Shown: positions 8,835 through 17,958 of the stretch, in pieces
Layout: the number at the start of each line of letters is the position of its first letter
How positions within the stretch are numbered: position 1 is the first letter of the stretch
DNA from: a virus
Reading direction: 5' to 3' (one strand)
Virus record (IMG/VR): IMGVR_UViG_3300027973_000142
Location: 1-33,435 of that record
Length of the DNA stretch: 33,435 bases
Translations under genes and position numbers: made by a program
Notes under the pieces: generated by a model
Told to the model about the DNA's origin: nothing
The model's database searches: none
Seen by the model: only the letters and a program-made list of their open reading frames with translations

Positions 8835-10763
8835 TGGCTACTATTAAAAAAACTATACAAAATTTAAAACCTGGAAAACAATATCTTTTAACAGTTAAAC
8901 CAAAAGATGTGGAATTAAACGTCCTTCTAGATCCGGCTTCAGCTGTAAGATTCACTGTTCCAGCTGACCTTACTCAGCCGGCAGAGCTTGGTGATTTAAC
9001 AATAGTTGGAAACTATAAATCTATAATGATTAGCTTTAATCCTTCTAATGAATCAGACTTAAGAGGATATAACTATGAGGTTTATCTTCCTGAAGACATT
9101 GCCCAAAGCGGATCTACGTATGTAATCATTAGTGGATCAACCCCATATCTTTCTGGCTTTTCTGCATCAAACGTTATAGCTGTTGATGTTCCACAAAACT
9201 CCGAAACAACTAATCAGGTAAATGCAAATACTGGAGTCACAACTGTAGTGACAACAGAAAAGCTTTACTTTGCCAGAGTTCAATCTATTGATACATCTGC
9301 AAATAAATCTGCATGGACACCAATTGTGGCATCAACTGCTACAACACTTATAGATTCTGCGCACATTATAGATCTAACTGCGTCTAAGATCACAGCTGGA
9401 ACAATCGGTGCACACACCATCACAATGGCTGGTGCAACTTCAATTATTAAATCTTCTACATTTAATGGAGTTGATGTTGGTGGAGGAAGTTATGCAAACG
9501 CCACAACAGGGTGGTTAATAAATGGTAGCGGTAGAGCATACTTTTATGATGCCACAGTTGCTGGAAGCATTGATATTGGAGGATTTGACTCTGGATCATT
9601 CCACGTAAATAGTTCTGGAGATTTATGGTCTGGTTCTGGAACTTTGGTGAACGCACCATTTAAAGTTTTAAAAGAAGGTGATGTTACAGCTAATACAATA
9701 ACAACTAAAAGTTTAACATTAACTGGCAATACGGTTATGTCAAGTAACTCAAAGATTTTTCTTGGAACAGGCGTTTACAGTAATACTAATACTCCATTTT
9801 ATGTTGATAGCAATAGTCAATTTTCTTTAGGTAATAAATTAACCTGGGATGGTTCATCTTTAACCGTAAACGGTAACGTAAACATTACAGGTGGTAATAC
9901 TCTTACGCTTATTAGTAACGCAGAGTCCAACGCATCAACGGCGTACAACACGGCCATCAGTGCACAAGGTATAGCAATATCTGCACAATCTGACGCTAGT
10001 GACGCATATTCACTTGCTTCAACAAAAATAACAGCTGGAGAAGTAGTTACAACAATCAATGGTGGTACAACAACAATTAGTGGTGACAAAATTACCACAG
10101 GATCATTAAATGCTGACAGAATTTCAGGTGGAACAATTACAGCATCTATTTCTATTAATTCTCCATCAATTTCCGGTGGAACTATAAGTGGTTCACTCAT
10201 TACTACAGGAGGTTTTTCTGTTGATAGCCCAGGGTCAATACAAGCTAGAAATATTACAGTTAACTCACAAAACGAAGGTTTAACATATAGGTGTGTACGG
10301 TTCATTCCCATCTGGTACTGGGACTACTTTGGTAGCAGCAAGCGCTGGTAGTGTTGAAAGAATTGTTAAATCTTCTTCCATGAGAAAACTTAAGGAAAAT
10401 ATTATCGATATGCCAGAAGGTTTAGCTATTATAGAAAATTTAAGACCTAGAATATTTAATTGGAAACAAGGTGATATAGATCCAAGCACAAATGAACCCT
10501 GGACACCAGAAGCTAAAGTTATACATCAACTAGCTCATAAAAGCTACGGTTTTATAGCTGAAGAAGTTCACGAAGCGCAACCAGAATTAGTTTGGCTTAG
10601 TCCACCGGATCCAGATAAGCCATGGGATGAAGAAGGTGGATTGTTTGATTTAAATTCTTGGAAACCATCAATGTGGAAAGAAATTGAAATAGTTCCCATT
10701 TTAGTTAAAGCTATTCAAGAGCTATCAGCTAAAGTTAATGAACTTGAGTCTAAACTTAGTTAG
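8834..10763 (+). CDS. Tail fibre with C-terminal S74-type chaperone, joined by a +1 shift at CGG
   Basis: About 642 residues. The ATG overlaps the previous stop by one base and has a strong AGGAGG site. The N-terminal region (about residues 10-180) resembles fibronectin-like beta domains (LKPGKQYLLTVKPKD; RGYNYEVYLPED). A repeat-rich fibre shaft and an Ala/Ser-rich helical stretch (about 360-400) follow. A +1 shift at CGG (10298) adds residues 489-642. From about 513 these carry the intramolecular chaperone/peptidase S74 signature: SSMRKLKENI, a Pro-rich RPRIFNW segment, SYGFIAEEVHEAQPELV, then a terminal coiled coil (LVKAIQELSAKVNELESKL). In this family the chaperone trimerises the fibre and is cleaved off after a Ser near the KENI motif. 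Without the shift a 505-residue fibre lacking the chaperone is made. Confidence 0.85.
10298..10301 (+). other. CGGT +1 frameshift site before the S74 chaperone
   Basis: In-frame CGG preceded by GTA. The 0 frame stops 17 codons on (TAG, 10349-10351). The +1 frame is open from 10284. Skipping C gives GGT TCA TTC CCA and leads directly into the chaperone domain. Confidence 0.85.
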
Positions 10764-10772
10764 TGGTATAAT
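10744..10772 (+). promoter_or_regulatory. Promoter for a leaderless transcript
   Basis: TTGAGT (10744-10749), a 17-base spacer, then an extended -10, TGGTATAAT (10764-10772). Six bases separate the -10 from the ATG at 10779, so transcription would start at or next to the start codon. No ribosome binding site precedes that ATG. The promoter lies within the last codons of the fibre gene. Geometry matches the second promoter at 32831. Confidence 0.7.
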
Positions 10773-10778
10773 AACAAA

Positions 10779-10985
10779 ATGTCTAGAATAAGCAAGCAAG
10801 AAGAACAGGAAACTGCTATAATGGAAACTTCTCAATCAGATATTAATGATTCTAATTTAGATGTTAATTTAGTTATAGCTGTTTTTCAAGAAAAACTTAG
10901 CAGCTTAATGACTGATTTAGTTATAAAAGAAGCAACAATTAAACAACAATCAATTATTATTCAAAGATTAAAAGGACAAATGTAA
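10779..10985 (+). CDS. Small coiled-coil protein
   Basis: This encodes 68 residues, acidic at the N-terminus, with a C-terminal amphipathic stretch (KEATIKQQSIIIQRLKGQ) of coiled-coil character. It is the first gene after a strong promoter with no ribosome binding site, so it is probably translated from a leaderless mRNA. The next gene starts one base after its stop. No family recognised. Its place just before the portal suggests a small head or assembly factor, but nothing in the sequence proves this. Confidence 0.6.
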   Translation: MSRISKQEEQETAIMETSQSDINDSNLDVNLVIAVFQEKLSSLMTDLVIKEATIKQQSIIIQRLKGQM

Positions 10986-10986
10986 A

Positions 10987-11169
10987 ATGAGTGATACACC
11001 AGAAGTAGAAGTAAAAACAGAATTTGTAGTTGAAATTAAGATCAGTGACAAGAACCTATCTTACAAGAGCGACTTTACAGAGGCTGAAACAGTTTTTTGG
11101 CTTGAGGCTGTAAAAGATCTTATTATCAAGAAGACCTTTGAAGCCGCAGGAATATTAGAAAAACAATAA
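10987..11169 (+). CDS. Small conserved-looking phage protein
   Basis: This encodes 60 residues, beginning MSDTPEVEVKTEFVVEIKI. It looks like a beta strand pair followed by a helix (AETVFWLEAVKDLIIKKTFE). The preceding gene ends in AAAGGACAAATGTAA, which supplies a ribosome binding site. It is not recognised. Between this gene and the portal (11170-11227) lies an imperfect inverted repeat, GCCTA at 11176 and TAGGC at 11206, and a GGACG ribosome binding site for the portal. Confidence 0.55.
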   Translation: MSDTPEVEVKTEFVVEIKISDKNLSYKSDFTEAETVFWLEAVKDLIIKKTFEAAGILEKQ

Positions 11170-11227
11170 ATTACAGCCTAGACAAATTGAGTCTACTATT
11201 AGATATAGGCTTAAATAAGGACGTACC

Positions 11228-12877
11228 ATGGCAATTAGGGATTACCTACCATTTCAAACAGTAGATAAGGATCTTACCTTTTCTGATAAGGCTTTAGCAC
11301 CAGAACAGGTAAAGGGTCTATCTAAGGCTATGAAGATAGCATCGCTTGCTCTTGGTTTTCAGGGTACCAACTATTACTTCAATAATAGAGCTACCTTTGA
11401 AAGACCTGCATATGACTTTGAGAGGCTTATGCAGGCTGTTGATACGGACTCTTATGTTAAGCAAGCTATGTCTAAATATAAAGATCTTTTTTGGAAAGAG
11501 GGTTGGGAAATAGTTTCTGAAAACCCAGAAGCTATTTCTTATCTTCTTCAAAGAATAGATTTTATGGAAATAGCAATGAAGAGACCATTTGTTGATTTTC
11601 TAATTGAAGTTTCAGATCAACTTTTTAAATTTTCTAATGCTTTTATTGTTAAGGCAAGAGGTGATTTAGGTGAGTATTTTCCAGATAAGCTAACACCAAT
11701 GACTGGAGATCTTCCAGTAATAGGCTATTACTTAATTCCTACTGAGCAAGTAAGAATCTTTAGAGACAAGCATAATAAACCAAAGTCTTATCGTCAACAA
11801 ACTGATCCTCTTACTTATATGCCACTTGAGGGAAATCCAGTTTGGACAGCAGAAAAAGTTATTCATCTTCATTTTGATAGAAAAACAGGTAGAGCATTTG
11901 GCACTCCATTTTTAATTAACGTATTGGATGATGTTATTGCGCTTCGTCAAATTGAAGAAGATATTCAAAATCTTGTTCATAGAGAATTATTTCCACTTTA
12001 TAAATATAAGATTGGAACTGCAGAGCAACCAGCTGAGCCAGAAGAAATTGAACAAGCAGCTATAGAAATAGAAAATTTAAGAGCTGAAGGTGGATTAATT
12101 CTTCCATTTAGACATGATGTAGAAGTAATTGGATCACAAGGGTCTGCTCTTGATGCAAGTCAATATTTAAATCACTTTAAGGAACGTGTCGCAATTGGGC
12201 TAGGTGTTGCGCCCCATCACCTTGGAATGTCAATGAATGGTGGCAATAGATCCGTTACAGAAAGATTAGATGTTGCACTGTATGACAGAATAAAGCAAAT
12301 GCAAAAACTGTTTTCAGAGATGGTAAGATTAAATATATTTAATGAATTATTGTTTGAAGGTGGCTTTGATCCAATCTCAAACCCAATTGAAAGTGGAACT
12401 TCCGACAGGTGTTTCTTTAAGTTTAAAGAGATAGATGTTGATACACAAGTCAAAAAAGAAAATCATGTTATTCAAAAATATGTGTCTAATTTGATTACAT
12501 TAGACGAAGCTCGCATAGAATTGGGATACGATTCTGATATTGATATGAATAAAACACATGCATCAATACAGAGCGATATTCAAGTCGATGCAACTAACGC
12601 AACTGCTCAAGCTCAAGCAAAGGCACAGGGTACAAATCAGGCACCAGACCCAAAAACATCTGACGGTCAAAAATCTGCAGGACCAGGACAAAAGAATATG
12701 CCAAACAACAGAAGAGGCGTTGGTAATGCTATGAGACCAATGAATCAAAATGGAAGAAAAACTTCTCCGGACATTAAAAGATATGATAATAATTTTCTAT
12801 CAGTAATTGAATCTCTTCTAGATAGCGAGTATACTGTTATAGAATCAGACGTTGAAAAGGATAAGAATGATGTTTAA
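11228..12877 (+). CDS. Portal protein
   Basis: This encodes 549 residues, a normal length for portals of siphovirus and myovirus type. It forms the dodecameric ring at the capsid vertex through which terminase pumps DNA. Family features seen: an N-terminal region reading VDTDSYVKQAMSKYKDLFWKEG (split here by eye into helix and loop), a core with a GTPFLINVLDDVIALRQIEED helix, and the stretch LGVAPHHLGMSMNGGNRSVT, which matches the typical G-V-P-P-x-x-LG region of portal proteins. A helix with AEGGLILP precedes it. The C-terminal 90 residues are Gln/Asn/Pro-rich and polar (AQAQAKAQGTNQ), a likely disordered tail. The ribosome binding site is AAGGACG, six bases from the ATG. No in-frame CGG, so it is read without shifting. 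Confidence 0.85.
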   Translation: MAIRDYLPFQTVDKDLTFSDKALAPEQVKGLSKAMKIASLALGFQGTNYYFNNRATFERPAYDFERLMQAVDTDSYVKQAMSKYKDLFWKEGWEIVSENPEAISYLLQRIDFMEIAMKRPFVDFLIEVSDQLFKFSNAFIVKARGDLGEYFPDKLTPMTGDLPVIGYYLIPTEQVRIFRDKHNKPKSYRQQTDPLTYMPLEGNPVWTAEKVIHLHFDRKTGRAFGTPFLINVLDDVIALRQIEEDIQNLVHRELFPLYKYKIGTAEQPAEPEEIEQAAIEIENLRAEGGLILPFRHDVEVIGSQGSALDASQYLNHFKERVAIGLGVAPHHLGMSMNGGNRSVTERLDVALYDRIKQMQKLFSEMVRLNIFNELLFEGGFDPISNPIESGTSDRCFFKFKEIDVDTQVKKENHVIQKYVSNLITLDEARIELGYDSDIDMNKTHASIQSDIQVDATNATAQAQAKAQGTNQAPDPKTSDGQKSAGPGQKNMPNNRRGVGNAMRPMNQNGRKTSPDIKRYDNNFLSVIESLLDSEYTVIESDVEKDKNDV

Positions 12878-13184
12878 TGTAAATGATAAAATTACGAGTA
12901 GCGATAATACAGAAGCAGACGCTCTTGTAGTATTTAAAAAAGCAGTTAGCAATGGTCAAACTAGATTAGCTCTTGAAGCTTTAGTGGATGTTATCGATTC
13001 CATAGTTGAGTTTCTTACTTCAGAACCTGAAGAAGAGACGGCAGAACAAGTTATACCAGCTGCACCAGTAGCGAACGTTAATGCTGTTGAAATCAAAGAA
13101 GAAAAGATTGAATCAGCAAGCGCAGAAACCGCTACACCTTCTAAGAAGAGTGTGAAAGAAACAACAAAACCTATTTCAGAGTAG
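12867..13184 (+). CDS. Small acidic protein overlapping the portal gene
   Basis: About 105 residues. I choose the ATG at 12867 because AAAAGG lies six to ten bases upstream; a TTG at 12852 in the same frame is less likely. It overlaps the end of the portal gene by 11 bases. The N-terminal 60 residues look helical (RLALEALVDVIDSIVEFLT). The C-terminal 45 are Glu/Ala/Lys-rich and disordered, with VIPAAPVANVNAV and ending KETTKPISE. No family is recognised. The location between portal and protease suggests an assembly or scaffold-like accessory, by position only. Confidence 0.6.
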   Translation: MMFNVNDKITSSDNTEADALVVFKKAVSNGQTRLALEALVDVIDSIVEFLTSEPEEETAEQVIPAAPVANVNAVEIKEEKIESASAETATPSKKSVKETTKPISE

Positions 13185-13187
13185 TCT

Positions 13188-13958
13188 ATGATTGAACTAG
13201 TGATTGGTTGTCCGATCTATGAAAGAGATTGGATATTTCCTTATTGGATTTCTTGTATAGAAAATCAAAATATTGATTTTTCAAAAACCGCTTTTATATT
13301 TGAAGCATCTCCAGATGATGAAAAAACTATAGAGATGTTAATTAAGTATAGAAATGCAAGACCAGACATACCGGAATTTATTTTAGATATAAAACAAGAT
13401 ACTCCTCATTTTTCCCATGAAGAAGGAACAAGAACTTGGAGCATATCTAAATATCAGAATATGGTTAATCTAAGAAATTCTCTTTTATCAAAAGTTAGAG
13501 ATATTAATCCAAATTATTTTTTTAGCTTGGATTCTGACATACTATTAACTAATGAAAATACTATTCAATTACTAGTTGCACACGTAAACTCTGGCGCAGA
13601 TGCAGTGAGTCCATTAATGTTTATGACTCCAACAAATACAATGTATCCAAGTGTAATGAATTGGATAAAGGAGCCTGGTGGTCAAGCTTATCGTAAAGAA
13701 CAATATCCACTTGGTGAGTATTTCCAGTCAGATGTTATTATGGCAGCAAAAATGATGTCAAGAGATGTATACAAGAATGTTGACTATTCGCTTCATACAC
13801 AAGGTGAAGATTTAGGTTGGTCTGGAAACGCAGCAAAAATGGGCTATAAGCTCTACTCGGCATCTTATCTCTACGCTCCACACATAATGCATAAGCGAAT
13901 GATGCAAGATTTTCTCTCAAATGGAGATTCTAGGGGTAATTTTTTTGCAACAGCATAA
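13188..13958 (+). CDS. Glycosyltransferase-like protein (GT-A fold)
   Basis: This encodes 256 residues. The N-terminus IELVIGCPIYERDWIFPYW resembles the first beta strand and nucleotide-binding loop of GT-A (family 2-like) glycosyltransferases. A DxD motif is visible at D115-S-D117 within FFSLDSDILL; this motif binds the metal and the sugar nucleotide. A second acidic pair, E207-D208 in QGEDLGWSGNAAKMGY, fits the family's acceptor-side ED motif. It has no signal peptide. It sits inside the head assembly genes, between the portal and the protease, so it might glycosylate virion proteins, or it may be an inserted moron gene. The substrate cannot be told. The DxD and ED motifs make the fold assignment likely. 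Confidence 0.7.
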   Translation: MIELVIGCPIYERDWIFPYWISCIENQNIDFSKTAFIFEASPDDEKTIEMLIKYRNARPDIPEFILDIKQDTPHFSHEEGTRTWSISKYQNMVNLRNSLLSKVRDINPNYFFSLDSDILLTNENTIQLLVAHVNSGADAVSPLMFMTPTNTMYPSVMNWIKEPGGQAYRKEQYPLGEYFQSDVIMAAKMMSRDVYKNVDYSLHTQGEDLGWSGNAAKMGYKLYSASYLYAPHIMHKRMMQDFLSNGDSRGNFFATA

Positions 13959-13974
13959 AAGTATGATATCTTTA

Positions 13975-13996
13975 TATAAGATTGTTTAATCTTATA
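13975..13996 (+). terminator. AT-rich perfect hairpin before the protease gene
   Basis: TATAAGATT (13975-13983), loop GTTT, AATCTTATA (13988-13996): a perfect nine-base-pair stem in the 85-base gap between the glycosyltransferase and the protease gene. It lacks a following T run, so it is a weak terminator at best; an mRNA processing or protein binding site is equally possible. Confidence 0.35.
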
Positions 13997-14043
13997 AAAG
14001 CTAATTACTATTACTACTACATTAAAATAAACGGAGCGCTAAA

Positions 14044-16057
14044 ATGGCATTTGATTTTGTTGAAAGTTTTACACTTCAACTTCCTGACCTATCGGGATTG
14101 GAAAATGATTTTTCCGAATCATTCAGTAAGAACCACGGTCTTATTATAGAAGTGGCTGCCATACATGAGCGGACTAACCGCTAACTATAATAATTACTCA
14201 GCAGCAGAATTAGAAAAGGCTCTCCAATCATGGGTCGAGCCATACCCTAAGCCTATTATTTTAAATCACGATTTAAACTCTGAGCCAATTGGCAGAATCA
14301 TTGCTGCTAAGATGGACAAAGAACAAGACGGTGCACCATACGTAAGATTGCAGGTAGCAATCACAGATCCATTGGCTGCTCAGAAGATCTCAGATAAGAG
14401 ATACTTGACCGGATCAGTTGGCGGAAGAGCCGGCAAAGCAGTTTGTTCAATTTCGGGTGAAGACCTAGCTGCTGAATCAGCAGACGGTAGACCAAAGACA
14501 GCTAAATTTAAGCGTGGTCAAGTTTATAAGGGTAAACTTGCTTTCGTTGATATGCAAGACATTTCCTTTAAAGAATACTCATTTGTTAACCAACCAGCGG
14601 ATCAAAGGTCTAGTGTAAGAGCTTCTAAAGCTATTGATGGATCAACTGTTGTTACTGATTCAGAAAATTGGACAGCAAAAAGCACAGCCTTTATCTTACA
14701 TATGGATAAAGAAGATATAACCACTGTGGAAGAAAATGAGTCTATTTTAAAGGGTATGAAGAAAAAGGAATCTAGACCACTTTACCTCCATCTTAAAGGA
14801 GCTTTTCTTACAGCTCTAGCTTTTCAAGAAAGCGAAACTGCAAAGGATGATAATAGTTCGTTACTATCAGAAAAGACTATTATTGACGAGGAGAATTTTA
14901 GCATGGACGAAACCATTCAGGGTGAAGACGTCTTGGCCGCTGTTGAAAATTTAAGCCAAGATCTTTCCACTATAGCTGCCTCTTCTGTAGAGACCGAAGA
15001 AACTGTAGAGCTTGAAGAAGCCGTACAAGTTGAAGAAGCTGACGCTACAGGCTTAGTAGCAAGTCTTCAAAGAGTTTTGAATGACACATTAGTATTTTAC
15101 TTTGCGGCTCATAGAGCGCACTGGAATATTGAAGGCGAAGATTTTAGTGAGTACCATGAGCTATTTTCAAATATATATGAAGATGCCATTGGGTCGGTTG
15201 ATCAAATTGCAGAAAACATGAGAAAACTTCAAGCTTTCCCTGCAACTCTTACTGAATCAGTAATGAATTCGTCATTCAAAGATGACATGACAATAACAGA
15301 GGCTCTTGGTTTAGCACAAGGTATTCTCGAAAAGAACAATATGGTGAACGCAAGCGTGATGGCAGCATTTGCTGTGGCAAACGCAGCTAACGAACAGGGA
15401 ATTGCAAACTTCCTTGCAGAGCGCGATGATAAGCACAAGAAGTGGGCATGGCAATTAAGGTCTTCTTTAAAGGAAGAACCTATGGAGCCAGCAAACGAAT
15501 CAGAAGAAATTGATAATACAGAGTCTAAGGAGATATCAGTGACAACAGAAGAACAAATTGAACAAGAAGTGGTTGATTCTGCAAATGCTGAAATCCCCGC
15601 AGAAAAGGAAGAGCAAGAAGAATTAAAGGTAGAGCTCACAGATGAAGTAAAAGCTGATGAGCAAGATACCAATGATGAAGTAGATAAGCTTCAGGCTCTC
15701 CAAGAAGAAAATGCCAAACTCAAAGAAGCACTACACCGTACGTTAGCCGAAAGAGTTGTAGATACAAAAATTTCATTAGGTACAGAATCTATTGAGAGTA
15801 GAGAAGAATTGATTATTGATCACACTAAGAGATCCGCAGGATCGTTAGCTGATTCATTAAGAGATTTAGCTAAACTTCCAGTAGCAAAAAAGAATATTCA
15901 AAAACTTAATGAATCCATCATCGAAAATGACATTGTTTCAGAAGAAGAAAATAATGTTATACTAGAAGATGAAGAAGTAGAAACAACACCACAGGCTAAA
16001 ATCAACACAGTTGAAGAGCTGTTCGTAGATGCTTTTATGGGCCGTCGCAAACTTTAA
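14044..16057 (+). CDS. Prohead protease fused to Dps-like ferritin domain and coiled-coil scaffold, joined by a +1 shift at CGG
   Basis: About 670 residues. The ATG at 14044 has a GGAG site seven bases upstream. The ATG at 14165 has none, so the 42-codon first segment is the real N-terminus. The +1 shift at CGG (14170) yields IHE-Gly-LTANYNNYS, matching the HEG-x-T-x-N pattern I know from such proteases. Candidate catalytic residues are H75 (LNHDLN) and S124 (TGSVGGR). At about 335-475 is a Dps/ferritin-like four-helix domain. Its H359, H371, D386 and E390 have exactly the spacing of the ferroxidase residues H51, H63, D78 and E82 of E. coli Dps, and W360 follows the first His; the D67 position is Ser. 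The C-terminus (about 475-670) is acidic with a coiled coil (LQALQEENAKLKEALHR), like a scaffold. The protein would be an internal scaffold that cuts itself and the head proteins during maturation. Confidence 0.85.
14170..14173 (+). other. CGGA +1 frameshift site in the protease gene
   Basis: In-frame CGG preceded by GAG, at codon 43. The 0 frame stops at 14182-14184. The +1 frame opens at 14150. Skipping C gives GGA (Gly) where the family usually has Gly after His-Glu. Confidence 0.88.
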
Positions 16058-16087
16058 AAACAAAATATACATACAAGGAGAAAATAA

Positions 16088-16843
16088 ATGTCATTAGCAA
16101 AATTTCGTAAAGTAGGTACCAAAACAGGTGCTGGTCGTTTCGTTGTTTCGGAAGGTATTGCACCATCCGCATACATCTTGCCATCAGTTGGCCTTCCAAC
16201 TTGGTACTCAGACTCAGAAGATGATCGTTTTGAAATTGTTATTCCAAAGGGAACAATCCTTTCGGTAGTAACAGATTCAAGCGGTGATTCACGTTTCGTT
16301 CCAGCTAACGGTACTGGCTCTTCAGTAACTTGGGGAGACACAATTCCAAGCTGGAACCCACTTGCAGGAGCAACACCAGTTGTTTCACCTACTGGTGACG
16401 CACAAGTAGTTGCTGCACGTTCAGTTCCAGTTGGTTGTGCACAGTACGATCTCTACAGACCATTCGACAAGGGCACATCGCAAGGTGCAGGCTTTATTGT
16501 TAGAGGTTATGTTGAGTATCCAATGGTTAGTGGACTCAATGCAGACTTAACAGCAGGTAGTTTAGTTGCTCCAGACTTCATGGGTCGTCCAAGACTCTTG
16601 TCGCAAGCTGATGCAGCTAGTTACCCACACTTAATGGTAGGTAAGGTTATTGAAGTCGAGAAGTTTGCTACAAACTTTGATGACGGACTACTTTCCTACA
16701 TGCAACTTCCATCGGATCCAGGTGCGCTCAAGACAGTTTATGAGCTCACAAGATCAGGCTCGTTCTCCGGTAAACTCGGTATCCGTGCAAACCTAGATGT
16801 TACGAATGTTATTGGTGCTTTCCGCGTCAATTTAACACTCTAA
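16088..16843 (+). CDS. Putative head decoration protein
   Basis: This encodes 251 residues, with an AAGGAG site eight bases before the ATG. It is beta-rich and Gly/Ser/Pro-rich and contains segments like IVIPKGTILSVVTDSSGD and VGCAQYDLYRPFDKG. It lies directly before the major capsid gene, the usual place of a decoration or head-stabilising protein, and like that gene it uses many TCG, CGT and GTT codons, pointing to high expression. Function is inferred from position and composition; no diagnostic motif is seen. A run of A/AG sequence (16844-16878) separates it from the capsid gene's ribosome binding site. Confidence 0.55.
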   Translation: MSLAKFRKVGTKTGAGRFVVSEGIAPSAYILPSVGLPTWYSDSEDDRFEIVIPKGTILSVVTDSSGDSRFVPANGTGSSVTWGDTIPSWNPLAGATPVVSPTGDAQVVAARSVPVGCAQYDLYRPFDKGTSQGAGFIVRGYVEYPMVSGLNADLTAGSLVAPDFMGRPRLLSQADAASYPHLMVGKVIEVEKFATNFDDGLLSYMQLPSDPGALKTVYELTRSGSFSGKLGIRANLDVTNVIGAFRVNLTL

Positions 16844-16895
16844 TAAAAAAAAGAAAATAAAAAAAGAAATAATTAAACAGGAGGAAATATCCTAG

Positions 16896-17951
16896 ATGAG
16901 TAAGACAATCCAAGAACTCCTCTCGGGTCTCCCAGCTTGGGAAGCCGCATTTGCTGAAGATGGCTACATCGACACAGATAACAGAGTTACAATCAAGGAA
17001 GCATTCGGTTCGTCAGACGCAGCCGCTTTGTTTCCTAAGGTAATTTCTCGTACTCTGCGCGAAGCAGCCGAACCACAGCTTTTGGTAACCCCGCTTCTTT
17101 CTACAGTACGCCTTGGTAAGGGTCGTTCTTTGGAATTTCCAGCGGTAAACGCAATTCAAGCTGCTGAGATCCCAGAAGGACAAGAATACCCAGAACAAGC
17201 TCTCGCATTTGCTAAGCAAATCGAGGGTAAGGTGTCGAAGAAGGGCGTTAAGCTGGCTTTCACAGAGGAAGTTATTGCTGATTCTCTTTGGGACATCGTA
17301 GGCCTCCATGTACGCGCCGCAGGCCGTGCAATGGCACGTTTGAAAGAGCAAATTGCTCTTAGTCGTTTTAAGGATGCAGCTACAATTGTATTCGACAACG
17401 ACAGTGGCAGCTATGACGATACAACAGGTCGTGGGATTGATGGTGCGTACAATAGCACTGTTACCTGGGACGATGTTGTCGACATGGCAGCTGTTCTAAT
17501 GGCCGAAAACCATATACCAACAGACTTCATTCTTCACCCACTGATGTGGTCGGTCTTCCTTAAGGACTCGATCTTCCACATGGGCGGCGCTGCATCAGCT
17601 GTTAATACCAGCTGGGGCTACCGTCCACAGTCGAAGGATGCTGCTCTTAACGCAACAGCCCCTATGGGTTTGAACGTGTTAGTGTCACCATTTGTTAGCT
17701 TCACGGCTAAGAGCGGTGCAACATTAGCTAAGTCAGACTTGTTCCTCATTGATCGTAATGAGGTCGGCAGTCTTCTTGTTAAGGATGACATGAGCACAGA
17801 TCAGTTCGATGATCCGTCACGTGACATTCGTTCAATGAAGATGAAAGAGCGTTATGACATTGTAATGCTTGGTGATGGTGAAGGTATCACAGTTGCTAAG
17901 AACGTTAGACTTGCCCGTAACTACGAGGTACTTGTTACTAACGAAATGTAA
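16896..17951 (+). CDS. Major capsid protein (HK97-like fold)
   Basis: This encodes 351 residues with a strong GGAGG site 11 bases from the ATG. Features that fit an HK97-fold capsid: an N-terminal acidic segment, then FPKVISRTLREAAEPQLLVT leading into the E-loop region (VRLGKGRSLEFPAVNAIQA). A long spine helix follows (EEVIADSLWDIVGLHVRAAG; ARLKEQIALSRF). The P- and A-domain segments include TDFILHPLMWSVFLKD and GLNVLVSPFV, and the end reads YDIVMLGDGEGITVAKN. Position after the protease/scaffold and before a terminator supports it. It is richer in GC and in TCG, CGT and GGC codons than the fibre genes, as expected of the most expressed gene. Not one in-frame CGG occurs. Confidence 0.85.
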   Translation: MSKTIQELLSGLPAWEAAFAEDGYIDTDNRVTIKEAFGSSDAAALFPKVISRTLREAAEPQLLVTPLLSTVRLGKGRSLEFPAVNAIQAAEIPEGQEYPEQALAFAKQIEGKVSKKGVKLAFTEEVIADSLWDIVGLHVRAAGRAMARLKEQIALSRFKDAATIVFDNDSGSYDDTTGRGIDGAYNSTVTWDDVVDMAAVLMAENHIPTDFILHPLMWSVFLKDSIFHMGGAASAVNTSWGYRPQSKDAALNATAPMGLNVLVSPFVSFTAKSGATLAKSDLFLIDRNEVGSLLVKDDMSTDQFDDPSRDIRSMKMKERYDIVMLGDGEGITVAKNVRLARNYEVLVTNEM

Positions 17952-17958
17952 TAGAACC

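Noticed and set aside
12852-12866. TTG 12852 as start of the small acidic protein
   Set aside because: The ATG at 12867 has AAAAGG at the right distance.
13959-14043. A tRNA gene that could explain the CGG decoding
   Set aside because: Neither this gap nor those at 17952, 25418 or 16844 shows a cloverleaf, a T-loop signature or an anticodon stem; the needed tRNA must lie elsewhere.
14165-14170. ATG 14165 as the true start of the protease
   Set aside because: No ribosome binding site there, whereas the ATG at 14044 has a good one, and the upstream segment supplies the HE of the HEG motif.
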